From Candidatus Flavonifractor intestinipullorum (GTDB lineage Bacteria > Bacillota > Clostridia > Oscillospirales > Oscillospiraceae): 64,000 nt of DNA. Numbering within the stretch: the stretch's first letter is position 1; each line of letters begins with the position of its first letter. Of this stretch, positions 52,098 through 61,280 are shown one piece after another. The notes under the pieces are model-generated. The model was not told the DNA's origin. It saw nothing but the letters and a program-made list of their open reading frames with translations, and ran no database searches. The DNA is taken from positions 62,001 through 126,000 of the forward strand of contig DWYC01000087.1 in assembly GCA_019118925.1 (NCBI GenBank), read 5' to 3'. Position numbers and translations under genes: made by a program.

Positions 52098-53525
52098 GTG
52101 CTGTTCTCCAGTTCCATTTTTCTCTTCCTCTTTCTACCCCTGGTGATGTTGGCCTACTACGGCCCCTGCCGCCTGCTGGGGCGGTGGAGCCGCCCGGCCC
52201 AGAATCTGCTGCTGCTGGTGTGCTCCCTGTTTTTCTACGCCTGGGGAGAGCCCTGGTTTGTGCTGGTGATGATGGCCTCCATCCTGGCCAATTACGGCTT
52301 CGGGCTGTGGGTACATAGCTGCAAAGTCCGGGGACGCGGCCGCCGCCTGCCCATCGTGTGCGCGCTGGTGTGCAATCTGGGGCTGATGTTTGTCTTTAAG
52401 TACCTGGTCTTCGTCCTCACGCAGCTCAACCGCCTGGGGGCCCAATTTCTCATCCCGGGCATCGAGCTGCCCCTGGGGATCTCGTTTTTCACCTTTCAGG
52501 CCCTCTCCTATGTACTGGACGTGGACCGGGACCGGGGCAAGGTACAGCGCAACCCACTGAAGGTGGCCCTGTACATCTCCTTTTTCCCCCAGCTCATCGC
52601 CGGGCCCATCGTCAAATACGAGACGGTGGCCGAGGAGATCGACGGCCGGCGGGAGAACTGGGCCGACTTCTCCGTGGGGGTGTGCCGCTTTCTGGTGGGC
52701 CTGGGCAAAAAAGTCCTTCTGGCCAATCAGCTTGCGGTGGTGGCCGACTTCGCCTACGGCCTGGAGGCCGGGGAACTCTCCACCGGGATGGCCTGGCTGG
52801 GGGCGGTGTGCTATACCATGCAGATTTACTTTGACTTCTCCGGCTACTCGGATATGGCCATCGGCATGGGGCGTATGTTCGGCTTCCACTTCCTTGAAAA
52901 TTTCAACTATCCCTATCTCTCGCGCTCCATCACCGAGTTCTGGCGGCGGTGGCATATCTCCCTGTCCACCTGGTTTCGGGACTATGTCTACTTCCCTCTG
53001 GGGGGCAGCCGGGTGGACCGGCGCTGGAAGCACATCCGCAATCTCTTTGTGGTCTGGCTCCTCACCGGCATCTGGCACGGGGCGGCGTGGACCTTTGTGC
53101 TGTGGGGGCTCTATTATTTTGTGCTCCTGGTATTGGAAAAGTACGGAGGGCTGGGCCGGGGCTGGCCCAAAGCCCTCCAGTGGCTCTATACCATGTTCCT
53201 GGTCAATTTGGGCTGGGTCCTCTTCCGGGCCGAATCGCTGAGCGTGGCCGTGCCCTACCTCACCGCCATGTTCACACCGGCGGCAGGCGGGTGGGACGGA
53301 TATGCCACCCTCTTTTTGACGGACAACCTGCCCATCCTGGCCGCGGGAGTCCTGTTCTCCGCGCCGGTGGCCCCCTGGCTGAGCCGAACGGCCGAGAGGT
53401 GGAGGGGCCTTCCCGCCCTGGTGCGGGATGTGGCCTATCCGCTGCTGCTGGTGGCCCTGCTGGCGGTCTCCGCCAGCTTTATCGTCAAGGGTACGTACAA
53501 CCCCTTCATCTATTCCAATTTCTGA
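52098..53525 (+). CDS. MBOAT family O-acyltransferase (AlgI-like)
   Basis: A 475-residue polytopic MBOAT protein. LPLGISFFTFQALSYVLDV, FFPQLIAGPIVKY, QIYFDFSGYSDMAIGMGR, FNYPYLSRSITEFWRRWH and the active-site histidine region LLTGIWHGAAWTFVLWG identify it. It transfers acyl groups to extracellular acceptors with help from an AlgJ/AlgX-type protein, encoded next. The start is GTG 52098 with AAAAGGAG 9 bases upstream; the much longer frame to 51189 overlaps the upstream gene and has no site. Confidence 0.93.
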   Translation: MLFSSSIFLFLFLPLVMLAYYGPCRLLGRWSRPAQNLLLLVCSLFFYAWGEPWFVLVMMASILANYGFGLWVHSCKVRGRGRRLPIVCALVCNLGLMFVFKYLVFVLTQLNRLGAQFLIPGIELPLGISFFTFQALSYVLDVDRDRGKVQRNPLKVALYISFFPQLIAGPIVKYETVAEEIDGRRENWADFSVGVCRFLVGLGKKVLLANQLAVVADFAYGLEAGELSTGMAWLGAVCYTMQIYFDFSGYSDMAIGMGRMFGFHFLENFNYPYLSRSITEFWRRWHISLSTWFRDYVYFPLGGSRVDRRWKHIRNLFVVWLLTGIWHGAAWTFVLWGLYYFVLLVLEKYGGLGRGWPKALQWLYTMFLVNLGWVLFRAESLSVAVPYLTAMFTPAAGGWDGYATLFLTDNLPILAAGVLFSAPVAPWLSRTAERWRGLPALVRDVAYPLLLVALLAVSASFIVKGTYNPFIYSNF

Positions 53526-53535
53526 GGAGGACACC

Positions 53536-54729
53536 ATGAGACACCGCAAAGAGACCATTACCGCCCTCCTTTTTCTGGCTCTGCTGGCCGCGGGGCTGTG
53601 CTACATCGGCGTGCTCTTCCTGAAGGGAGAGAGCGCCCTGCGGACCTCGCTGGGCGCCCTGCGGCGGGATCCGGGGAGTTTTCCCACCTTTGTCGCCCAG
53701 GCCGAGAGCGACCTGAACGAGGACCTGGACCAGAGCCACGGTTTTATTGAACTTTACGGTGGCTTCCAGCGCCTCACGGGCCGCCGGGTGATTCAGGACG
53801 TGAACCAGGATGCCCAGGTGGTCAAGCTCGCCGACGGGGCGCTGAACTTCTCCTATCTGAGCGGAGAACCCATGGATATCTCGGGTCCGGCCCAGGCCGT
53901 GGACCGCCTGCGGGGTGCGCTGGAAGAGCGGGGGGTGCCGCTGCTGTATGTGGCCGCCCCTCAGAAGGTGCAGAGTGCCGCCCTGCTGCCCCCGGGCCTT
54001 GCCGACTACAACAACGGCAATGCCGACCGCCTGCTCGCGGCGCTGGAGACGGCGGGAACCGACACGGTGGATCTGCGCCCCCTCTTTGCGGAGACAGGCC
54101 GGTACGCCGACTACTTTTTCCGCACCGACCACCACTGGAAGCCCGAGGGGGCCTTCCTCGCCTGGCAGTATCTCACCGGCATCCTGGAGGAGGACTATGG
54201 CATTGCCACCGACCCGGCTTACACCGACGCGGCGAATTATGACCAGGTGGTCTATGAGGACTACTTCCTGGGCAGCCAGGGAAAGCGGGTGGGTACCCTC
54301 TACGCCGGTACGGACGACATCGTGGAATATATCCCAAAATTTGAGACAGACTTTACCTATGAGTGCCCCTCTTATCCCTTTACCCGCACCGGGCCCTTTG
54401 AGGAGAGCCTCCTCTTCCCGGAACGGGTGGCGGAGCGGGACTGGTTCAACGGGAACCCCTACACCCTCTATGCCGGGGGCGACTACCCCCTCGCCACCAT
54501 CACCAACCACCGGAATCCCGAGGGGAAGAAGATCGTGCTGCTGCGGGAGTCCTTCTCCTGCGCCATGACCCCCTTCCTGGCCCTGTCCTGCTCCGAGCTG
54601 ACCACCATCGACCTGCGCTACTTCCAGGGGGACCTGACGGAGACGCTGGAGGAGATCGACCCGGACCTGGTGGTAATCCTCTACTGCGTGAGCTCCCTGA
54701 GCAATCAAGATCTTTTTGACTTCGATTAG
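53536..54729 (+). CDS. DHHW-family (AlgJ/AlgX-like) exported protein
   Basis: A 397-residue protein with an N-terminal membrane anchor (about 8-27) and an extracytoplasmic SGNH-like domain. FRTDHHWKPEGAF near residue 197 is the DHHW signature, and LLRESFSCAM near 338 has the catalytic-type serine. In alginate and related acetylation systems such proteins work with the MBOAT protein to deliver acyl groups. GAGGAGG precedes the ATG. The target polymer is unknown. Confidence 0.85.
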   Translation: MRHRKETITALLFLALLAAGLCYIGVLFLKGESALRTSLGALRRDPGSFPTFVAQAESDLNEDLDQSHGFIELYGGFQRLTGRRVIQDVNQDAQVVKLADGALNFSYLSGEPMDISGPAQAVDRLRGALEERGVPLLYVAAPQKVQSAALLPPGLADYNNGNADRLLAALETAGTDTVDLRPLFAETGRYADYFFRTDHHWKPEGAFLAWQYLTGILEEDYGIATDPAYTDAANYDQVVYEDYFLGSQGKRVGTLYAGTDDIVEYIPKFETDFTYECPSYPFTRTGPFEESLLFPERVAERDWFNGNPYTLYAGGDYPLATITNHRNPEGKKIVLLRESFSCAMTPFLALSCSELTTIDLRYFQGDLTETLEEIDPDLVVILYCVSSLSNQDLFDFD

Positions 54730-54763
54730 GAGGGGTCTTAGCGAGATGGGAGAGAAGTTTTGG

Positions 54764-54813
54764 CACAAGTTCGCGTGTGCCTGCCGGATGGCACGTGTTT
54801 CTTGTGACTTTTG
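54764..54813 (+). terminator. Probable terminator of the acylation operon
   Basis: CACAAG...TGCC pairs imperfectly with GGCA...CTTGTG, followed by TTTT, 35 bases after the DHHW stop. Confidence 0.55.
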
Positions 54814-54817
54814 ACCC

Positions 54818-54846
54818 TTCCCAGCGGAACGGATTTGCTATATAAT
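54818..54846 (+). promoter_or_regulatory. Candidate pyk promoter
   Basis: TATAAT (54841-54846) with a weak TTCCCA 17 bases upstream (54818-54823). Confidence 0.5.
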
Positions 54847-54901
54847 AAGTGTGTAGGGAAATGTAAGTTTATGGAAAACGCTGTTTTGGGAGGAAGCGAC
54901 T

Positions 54902-56320
54902 GTGAGAAAGACGAAAATTATTTGCACCCTGGGTCCCGCGGTGGACAGCGAAGAGATGATCCGCAAACTCATCGAGACCGGGATGGACGGAGCCCGTTTT
55001 AATTTCTCCCATGGTACTCACGAGAGCCATGCGGCCCAGCTGCGCAAGTTGAAGAACGTCCGCGACGAGATGGGCGTACCTGTGGCCACGATTTTGGATA
55101 CGAAGGGCCCGGAGATCCGCATCAAGACCTTTGAGAACGGCCCTGTGACCCTGGAGAAGGGCCAGACCTTTACCCTGACGACCGACGACGCCGCCGGCAC
55201 CCAGGAGCGCGTGTCGGTCACCTATGCCAATCTCCACAACGAGGTGGGACCCGGCTGCCGCATTCTGGTGGACGACGGCCTCATCGAGCTGCGGGTGATG
55301 GAGGTCAAGGATCACGATGTGATCTGCGAGGTGGAAAACGGCGGCCCCCTCTCCAGCAATAAGAGCATCAATATCCCCGACGTGAGCATCCTGCTGCCCT
55401 CTCTGACCGAAAAGGACCGGGAGGACCTGAAGTTCGCGGTGGAGAACGACTTTGACTTCATCGCGGCCTCCTTTGTGCGCAAGGCCGCCGATGTGGAGGA
55501 GATCCGCGCCTGCCTGAAGGAGTACGGCGGCGAGCACATTCAGATCATCGCCAAGATCGAAAACCAGGAGGGCGTGGACAACCTGGAGGCGATCATTGCG
55601 GCCGCCGACGGCATCATGGTGGCCCGCGGCGACCTGGGCGTGGAGATTCCCGCCCAGGAGGTGCCTGTGCTCCAGAAGCGTATGATCAAGGCCGCAGTGG
55701 CCAAGGGCAAGCACGTGGTCACCGCCACCCAGATGCTGGACTCCATGATCCGCAACCCCCGTCCCACCCGGGCGGAGGTCTCCGATGTGGCCAACGCCGT
55801 CTTTGACGGCACGTCCTGCATCATGCTCTCCGGCGAGACCGCCTCGGGCAAGTACCCGGTGGAGGCCCTTCAGGTCATGGTGGACATTGCCACGGCTGCG
55901 GAGGAGTCGGTGAATTACTGGAAGCGCTTCAGCCAGCGCACCATGAATTCCCGCGTGGACAGCATTACCGATGCCATGACGCACTCCAGCTGCCTGACGG
56001 CTATGGACCTGGGCGCCAGCGCCATTCTGGCCCCCACCCAGTCGGGCTACACCGCCCGGATTCTAGCCAGCTACCGCCCCGCCTGCCCCATCGTGGCCGT
56101 GTGCCAGAGCGAGCAGACCCGCCGCAAGCTGGCCCTGTGCTGGGGTGTGACCAGCATTCTCTCCGGCTTTGTGGACTCCACCGACCGCCTGTTCTCCATG
56201 TCCGTGGACGTGACCCGGAAGGAGGGCCTCATCCAGGAGGGCGACATTGTGGTCATCACCGCCGGCGTGCCCATCGGCAAGAGCGGCACCACCAACCTCA
56301 TCAAGGCCCAGAAGGTCTAA
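54902..56320 (+). CDS. pyk: Pyruvate kinase
   Basis: A 472-residue glycolytic enzyme converting phosphoenolpyruvate and ADP to pyruvate and ATP. Motifs are KTKIICTLGPAVDS, GARFNFSHGTH, LDTKGPEIR, DDGLIELRV, AKIENQEGVDN, VARGDLGVEIP, ATQMLDSMI and SGETASGKYPVEA. It ends without the extra C-terminal phosphohistidine domain found in Bacillus. The start is GTG 54902 with GGGAGG 8 bases upstream. Confidence 0.97.
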   Translation: MRKTKIICTLGPAVDSEEMIRKLIETGMDGARFNFSHGTHESHAAQLRKLKNVRDEMGVPVATILDTKGPEIRIKTFENGPVTLEKGQTFTLTTDDAAGTQERVSVTYANLHNEVGPGCRILVDDGLIELRVMEVKDHDVICEVENGGPLSSNKSINIPDVSILLPSLTEKDREDLKFAVENDFDFIAASFVRKAADVEEIRACLKEYGGEHIQIIAKIENQEGVDNLEAIIAAADGIMVARGDLGVEIPAQEVPVLQKRMIKAAVAKGKHVVTATQMLDSMIRNPRPTRAEVSDVANAVFDGTSCIMLSGETASGKYPVEALQVMVDIATAAEESVNYWKRFSQRTMNSRVDSITDAMTHSSCLTAMDLGASAILAPTQSGYTARILASYRPACPIVAVCQSEQTRRKLALCWGVTSILSGFVDSTDRLFSMSVDVTRKEGLIQEGDIVVITAGVPIGKSGTTNLIKAQKV

Positions 56321-56333
56321 ACACAGAGCAGAA

Positions 56334-56372
56334 CGCCCCGGAGCACATGCTCCGGGGCGTGAGTTTTATTTT
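56334..56372 (+). terminator. Terminator of pyk
   Basis: CGCCCCGGAGCA pairs with TGCTCCGGGGCG almost without a loop, followed a few bases later by TTTTATTTT. Confidence 0.75.
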
Positions 56373-56405
56373 ATGGCGGCAGGACCGCCGGAAGCCTTAT
56401 TGTTC

Positions 56406-56843
56406 TTACAGATCCAGCTGATTGGCCCGGAGATAACCCTCCACCTCGCCGCCGTTCATGGAGTGGACGACGATCCGGAAGGTCTTGCCGCCCGGATTAT
56501 CATAGGTGAAATAGCCCTCGCCATTGCCGGAAATTTCCATATCATCTGCCTTAGACCAAGAGCCAAAGAACCCCTGTTTTTGCAGGACGACTTTGGCCGC
56601 GTTTCCGCTCTCATCCCGGTAGAAAATGCGAAGAGTATTCCCGTTTGTGGAGGGACAGGTGAAGGCCGAGGAGGTGTAGGTACCGTTGCTGGCCCGGATA
56701 TTATCCTCGATCTCTACCAAACGGGGGCTGATGATGGGGCTCTCCGCGGGGGTATCCTCGTTGGCCGCGCAGGCGGAGACCGGCAGAGCCGCCGCCATGC
56801 AGACGGCCAGCAGCAACGTGAACAGCTTCTTGGTGTGTTTCAT
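56406..56843 (-). CDS. Small exported protein, unknown family (I)
   Basis: A 145-residue protein with a clear signal peptide (KKLFTLLLAVCMAAALPVSACAA, cleavage or lipidation near residue 24-27). The mature part (about 115 residues) is predicted beta-rich and contains GYFTYDNPGGKTFRIVVHSMNGGEVEG. GAAAGGAG precedes the ATG. It is third in an operon with an XRE regulator and another small exported protein. No family recognised. Confidence 0.7.
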   Translation of the reverse strand: MKHTKKLFTLLLAVCMAAALPVSACAANEDTPAESPIISPRLVEIEDNIRASNGTYTSSAFTCPSTNGNTLRIFYRDESGNAAKVVLQKQGFFGSWSKADDMEISGNGEGYFTYDNPGGKTFRIVVHSMNGGEVEGYLRANQLDL

Positions 56844-56872
56844 GGTTGAGTTCTCCTTTCATCCTTATGGCC

Positions 56873-57286
56873 TCAGTAATTTACAAATCCCGACACGCTG
56901 ACCGTGTACGAGGAGTTGTTGCGGATGGCAAATATGTAGTTGCCCTGTTCGCTGATACGAATGGTCTGGTTTATGGTTCCATTGCTGGCACTGACATAGT
57001 GAAAGATATCGTCCGAATCCACCAATCCAAAGTCTACCTTGGCGTCTGTCGGAAAATAGCTGGCATTGATCGTGACCCGCTCCCCAGCGGCTAGCGAAAA
57101 CTGTATATCGGCGCTTCCAATTTTGTTTGCTGGAATCGTGACGGAAAATTGACCGGATGCACGAAGCACTATACCTTCGGGACCACTTTCATATGGCTGT
57201 CTTTCCAGCGCTTCCACTTGCAGCAAAGCGCAATGAAACAGAACTACGCTGGCTACTAGTGCACAGATAGTTTTTTTGATCTCCAC
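56873..57286 (-). CDS. Small exported protein, unknown family (II)
   Basis: A 137-residue protein with a hydrophobic export signal (IKKTICALVASVVLFHCALLQ) and a beta-rich mature domain (FSVTIPANKIGSADIQFSLAAG, ISEQGNYIFAIRNNSSYTVS). The mature domain resembles small beta-sandwich lectin- or pre-peptidase-like folds only loosely. GTG at 57286 is chosen because the near-perfect Shine-Dalgarno AAGGAGGTGAT lies about 8 bases before it; GTG 57295 overlaps that site. It lies 21 bases after the XRE gene. Confidence 0.7.
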   Translation of the reverse strand: MEIKKTICALVASVVLFHCALLQVEALERQPYESGPEGIVLRASGQFSVTIPANKIGSADIQFSLAAGERVTINASYFPTDAKVDFGLVDSDDIFHYVSASNGTINQTIRISEQGNYIFAIRNNSSYTVSVSGFVNY

Positions 57287-57307
57287 CGGAATCACCTCCT
57301 TCCCCGT

Positions 57308-57784
57308 TTACCATCCGATTGAAAACTGTATTTCATCATTCAACTCGATTTCATCCTGTTGCAACTCTTCAAGGGGAGCATCATCCTGCTCTTCTGTATC
57401 CGATGAGGCACCCAGCCCCACAAACACACCAATCGCAATCCCAACCGCCAACGCCGCGGCGGTGATGGCCGCAGCCGCCCATCTTCTCCCTCGGGGGCGG
57501 GGCTCCGCAGTATGCTCCGGCTCCGGCGGCGCTTCCGGCGGCTCCTGCTCCCGCCGCTGCTGGCCCTCCCGCCAGGCGAGGAGGTCCTGCCCGCCGTCCA
57601 GCAGCACGTCCACCGGTACGCCGTACAGTTCGCTGAGATATTTCAGATTGTCCACCGAGGGCACGGCCGCCCCCACCTCCCAGCGGGAGATGGCCTGGCG
57701 GGACACGTTCAGCTTCTCCGCCGCCTCCAGCTGGGACAGCCCCAACTCCTTGCGGAGATGGACGAGTTTTTCACCTAGCGTCAT
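57308..57784 (-). CDS. XRE-family regulator with C-terminal membrane anchor
   Basis: A 158-residue protein. Residues 1-60 are a helix-turn-helix (LGEKLVHLRKELGLSQLEAAEKL, VSRQAISRWEVG). An acidic/Pro linker follows, then a transmembrane helix (about 103-125) and a short acidic outside tail rich in Glu/Asp. A DNA-binding domain tied to the membrane could sense an envelope signal. ATG at 57784 has AGGAG 8 bases upstream. It heads a three-gene operon with two small exported proteins. Confidence 0.82.
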   Translation of the reverse strand: MTLGEKLVHLRKELGLSQLEAAEKLNVSRQAISRWEVGAAVPSVDNLKYLSELYGVPVDVLLDGGQDLLAWREGQQRREQEPPEAPPEPEHTAEPRPRGRRWAAAAITAAALAVGIAIGVFVGLGASSDTEEQDDAPLEELQQDEIELNDEIQFSIGW

Positions 57785-57915
57785 TTTTTCCACTCCTATC
57801 CTACCAAGTTTCCCCCACGGCGGGAACCGTTTCGGCGTTGCACGGGCGCAATTTCGGGTTGCACATCCAGATATTGTTATTGTAAAAGCGGATTTTCCCT
57901 CTGTCAAGGCAAAGA

Positions 57916-57950
57916 AGCGCCCCTTCCCATATCGGATGGGAAGGGGCGCT
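57916..57950 (-). terminator. Terminator of the yibE-like gene
   Basis: A perfect 15-bp stem (AGCGCCCCTTCCCAT and complement) with 5-base loop, then TTCTTTG on the minus strand, 33 bases after the stop. Confidence 0.75.
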
Positions 57951-57982
57951 GGCTTCGTTTTTGCGTTCCGGCTATGGATGAT

Positions 57983-59170
57983 TTAAGAATCCCGGGCGCC
58001 CTCCAAGGCGGTGTGGGAAACGGAGGCCGCGTCCTTGTGTTCCTGGCCATGGGTGTAGAGGACCACCGCCAGCAAAACGGTCACAGGTACGCTCAGAACA
58101 ATACCGAAGCTGCCCGAGAGGCCCTGCATAATCGCGATGCCGATGTTGTTGGAGTTGATGATCTGCTGATAGGGCAGGTCGTAGGCGTAGTCCAGCACCA
58201 GCATGGAGATGCTGCCCCCCGCGAAGGCCAGAATCAGGGTATTGGAGTCGGTGCCCATCATGTCCCGGCCCACGTGCATCCCGGCCTTAAAGAGCTCCCG
58301 CCGGGAGAGGGCGGGATTCTGCTGGTGAATTTCGGCAATGGCGCTGCCGATGGACATGGCCACGTCCATCACCGCCCCCAGGCTGGAGATGAGAAGCCCC
58401 GAGAACAGCAGTCCGCCCACCTGGATGCCGCTGACGTTCCAGAGGGTGAGGAGGCTCTCGATGTCCGAGACGTTCCAGCCCGAGATGCCGGAGGCTGCGC
58501 TGAACAGGGAGGCCGAGATGCCCGCGATGACCACCCCGGCCACCGTGCCGCCGGTGGCGACCAGGGTCTTTTTGGTGGGGCCGCCGATGAGATACATGGT
58601 CACGAGGGTGGTGATGATACAGATAAACACCGACACCCAGAACGGGGACAGCCCCCGGTACACCAGAGGCAGATAGACAAAAAGGATGCAGAAAAAGGTA
58701 AAGACCAGGCCGAGAGCGCCCTTGACGCCCTGCCTGCCCCCCACCAGGATGAGGACAGCCAGATACAGGAGGGCAAAGAGATAAATGACCCCCTCCCGGT
58801 CCTGGGTGTAGACGCTGGTGATGGTGGAATCGCCCGCCACGCTCTGCATGACGATGACCTTCATCCCCGGCACGCACCCCGCGCCGAAGAGATAGCCCGA
58901 GGAGCTGGTGGTCTCCAGCTCCTGCCCGGCCCGGACGCCGGTGGTCATCCGCACCAGTACCCGCTGCTCCCCCACCCGGCTGCCGTCGGGCATGAGGTTG
59001 TCCTGTAAAATCTCGGTGACGACGCCCTTTTCAAAGGTCTGGCCCTCCCGGGAGACCAGGGGAACCTTGTCCACCCGGTTGATGGCAAAGACAAAGACCG
59101 CAAAGACGGCCAGCAGTGCGGCAGGTATGCCCCAGCGGAGGAGAAAATGGGAAAGGGTGTTGGCTTTCAT
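57983..59170 (-). CDS. YibE/F-family membrane protein
   Basis: A 395-residue protein. An N-terminal helix (about 14-32) is followed by an extracytoplasmic region of about 90 residues (EKGVVTEILQDN, VRMTTGVRAGQE) and then about seven helices with conserved GGRQGVKGALGL, SSLGAVMDVAMSIGSAIAE and MMGTDSNTLILAFAGGS. This is the YibE/F family, whose function is not established. Lies downstream of the metallophosphatase with a hairpin between them. Confidence 0.88.
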   Translation of the reverse strand: MKANTLSHFLLRWGIPAALLAVFAVFVFAINRVDKVPLVSREGQTFEKGVVTEILQDNLMPDGSRVGEQRVLVRMTTGVRAGQELETTSSSGYLFGAGCVPGMKVIVMQSVAGDSTITSVYTQDREGVIYLFALLYLAVLILVGGRQGVKGALGLVFTFFCILFVYLPLVYRGLSPFWVSVFICIITTLVTMYLIGGPTKKTLVATGGTVAGVVIAGISASLFSAASGISGWNVSDIESLLTLWNVSGIQVGGLLFSGLLISSLGAVMDVAMSIGSAIAEIHQQNPALSRRELFKAGMHVGRDMMGTDSNTLILAFAGGSISMLVLDYAYDLPYQQIINSNNIGIAIMQGLSGSFGIVLSVPVTVLLAVVLYTHGQEHKDAASVSHTALEGARDS

Positions 59171-59196
59171 GGCAAATACTCCGTTCTCGTAATACA

Positions 59197-59227
59197 GCGG
59201 CCCCCGCGCACCGGGCGCGGAGGCCGC
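59197..59227 (-). terminator. Hairpin after the metallophosphatase gene
   Basis: GCGGCCCCCGCGC pairs with GCGCGGAGGCCGC with one mismatch; the T-run that follows on the minus strand is poor, so termination may be incomplete. Confidence 0.4.
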
Positions 59228-59249
59228 TCTGATTTCCGTGGATGAGGGG

Positions 59250-61112
59250 TTACAGACTCACACCCAGGGTGGACAGGAAGGAGGCGGGCACATAGTAGTT
59301 GCCGCCGGAGAGCAGAGCGGGGGTGGTGCTCTCCGCGCCGTCCACGGTGAGGGTCAGGGTCACGCGCTCGCCGGTGGTGGGGGCGGTGGTGGGAACGGCC
59401 TGGGTGTAAGCCGCGCCGGTGGTGACCACCACGCCGCCGTTCCAGCTCACGTTGAACTGGTTCTCGGCGCCGGAGACAGAGGCGGCCACGTCGCGCAGGC
59501 GATAGTAGGTCTCGCCGTTGGACTCCAGGGTGGCCACGGAGGTCTCGTCAGCGCTCTTCTGGATGGTGAAGGTGTCGTCGATCTTCTCCACGGTGCCGTC
59601 GTCGGTGATCTGATAGGTGTCGATGGTGAAGGCGTCCTCGCTCAGAGAGATGACCGAGTAGCTGGGCAGCCAGTTCTGGCTGCGGTTGGCCACATAGTCC
59701 TGCTGGGCGGAGATGAGCTCATAGAACTTGGAGCCGGAGGCCGAGTTGGCGGTCATATAGAGGATGCCCTGGGGATTGACCACCGTGTTGCCGCTGGTGC
59801 TCTCGATGGTGTAGCAGTTGTTGTCGGCCTGGAAGGCGTCGTGGGCGGCGGTACCGGCCGCGTCGCCCTCCTCCGGGTAGAGGGGAATCTGCTCGTCCGT
59901 CTGAGTGTTGTACGCGTTGTCCCAGTCGTAGTCGGTACCCTCGGCGTTGAGGCGGAACTCGTAGGTGCCGTGGGTCTGGCCGTCGCCGTAGAGGAGCTTG
60001 GTGCGGCTGTAGGTGTGGTCGTGGCCCTGGAGCACCACGTCGATGTCATGCTCGTCGAAGATGGGGGTGAGCTGGGTGCGCAGAATCATGCCGTCCGTGT
60101 CGGAGTGATCCAGGCCCGAGCCGTAGATGTCCTGGTGGATGGTGACGATGCGCCACTGGGCGTCGGGATAGGCGGCAATGGCCTCCTCAATGGCCTTCTC
60201 ATGCTCGGCCACATTGTAGTTGTTGGTGTTGAGCACAATGAACAGGCCGGAGCCGTAGGAGTAGTAGTAGTCGCCGCCGGCCTGGGTGGCGCCGTACTCG
60301 GTGGTGTTGGGGTTATTGAAGTGGTACATGTAGTCGGGGTTGAGGGAGTCGTGGTTGCCGATGGTGGTGGCCACAGGCAGGGAGGCCAGGGCCGCGGGAT
60401 TCAGGTAACCGGCGTACTCCTCTTCCTTGGCCTGACCGGTCTTGTTGACCTGGTCGCCGGCGGAGATCACAAAGTTCAGGTCGGGATTCTGCTCGGTGGC
60501 GATTTCCAGGGTGCGGTTCCAGCCGTAGCTGTCGTTGCGGGCGGCGGTATTGGCCGCGCCGGAGTCGGCGGCCAGAGCGGCCTCGCCCTGGGTCTGCCCC
60601 TTGGAGGCGCCGATCTGAGGATCGCCCACGTACAGGATCTTCAGGGTGGAGAAGCTGTGCGTCTGATAGGTGACCGGCTCAGTCTCCACGCCGTTCTTCT
60701 CCACCGTATAGGAGTAAGTGGTGTTTTCCGTCAGGCCGGTGACGGTGACATGGTTGTACATGTAGGCCACGCCGTCGGTGAGCGAGGTGTCCACGGCTTC
60801 GGCCGTGCCGGTGAAGGTCTGACGGTTGTTGGCGTCAGTTCCAAAGTGGACCACAGGAGTGGCCTGCTTGCCCTCCTCCACCTTGCTGTACCAGGCGAAG
60901 TTGAGCTCGGTCTCATCCGCGCCGGGAGTCAGGGAGACCTTGGTGAAGTCAGTGGCGACCGTTTCCCACTCGCTGACCCAGGCGTTCCACTCCTCGGAGG
61001 CGCCGGAGACTGCGCTGGAATCGGTATAGGGGGTGGCCAGAGCCAGAGGACTGGCGGCCAGAACCAGCGCGCCGGTGAGGGCACCGGAGAGCAGTTTCTT
61101 GCTCATGTTCAT
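59250..61112 (-). CDS. Exported purple-acid-phosphatase-like metallophosphoesterase
   Basis: A 620-residue secreted enzyme. A signal peptide (residues 1-26, LATP) precedes a fibronectin-like N-terminal domain (about 60-150; TVTGLTENTTYSYTVEK). The calcineurin-like phosphoesterase domain (about 158-430) has all metal motifs: GDPQ, GDQV, GNHDS, HQDIYGSGLDHSD and GHDHTYSRT. A C-terminal region of about 190 residues, probably two Ig-like parts, follows. This arrangement matches bacterial purple acid phosphatases that release phosphate from organic esters. A good promoter lies just upstream. Confidence 0.9.
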   Translation of the reverse strand: MNMSKKLLSGALTGALVLAASPLALATPYTDSSAVSGASEEWNAWVSEWETVATDFTKVSLTPGADETELNFAWYSKVEEGKQATPVVHFGTDANNRQTFTGTAEAVDTSLTDGVAYMYNHVTVTGLTENTTYSYTVEKNGVETEPVTYQTHSFSTLKILYVGDPQIGASKGQTQGEAALAADSGAANTAARNDSYGWNRTLEIATEQNPDLNFVISAGDQVNKTGQAKEEEYAGYLNPAALASLPVATTIGNHDSLNPDYMYHFNNPNTTEYGATQAGGDYYYSYGSGLFIVLNTNNYNVAEHEKAIEEAIAAYPDAQWRIVTIHQDIYGSGLDHSDTDGMILRTQLTPIFDEHDIDVVLQGHDHTYSRTKLLYGDGQTHGTYEFRLNAEGTDYDWDNAYNTQTDEQIPLYPEEGDAAGTAAHDAFQADNNCYTIESTSGNTVVNPQGILYMTANSASGSKFYELISAQQDYVANRSQNWLPSYSVISLSEDAFTIDTYQITDDGTVEKIDDTFTIQKSADETSVATLESNGETYYRLRDVAASVSGAENQFNVSWNGGVVVTTGAAYTQAVPTTAPTTGERVTLTLTVDGAESTTPALLSGGNYYVPASFLSTLGVSL

Positions 61113-61166
61113 TCCAGATTACTTCCTTCTTTTCCAAGTTTACAGTCCATTTGCAACTGCGTTGTG

Positions 61167-61195
61167 AGTATAACACGGTATTTTTCCCTATACAA
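61167..61195 (-). promoter_or_regulatory. Promoter of the metallophosphatase gene
   Basis: On the minus strand TTGTAT (61190-61195), 17 bases and TATACT (61167-61172), with TGn before the -10. Confidence 0.7.
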
Positions 61196-61280
61196 TGGGG
61201 TTTTCTGAAACTTTTCTTACATTTTACATGATCTTTGCAGAAGGACGCGGCAGGGCGGGAAGAGCGGGAAAGAAATTCCG

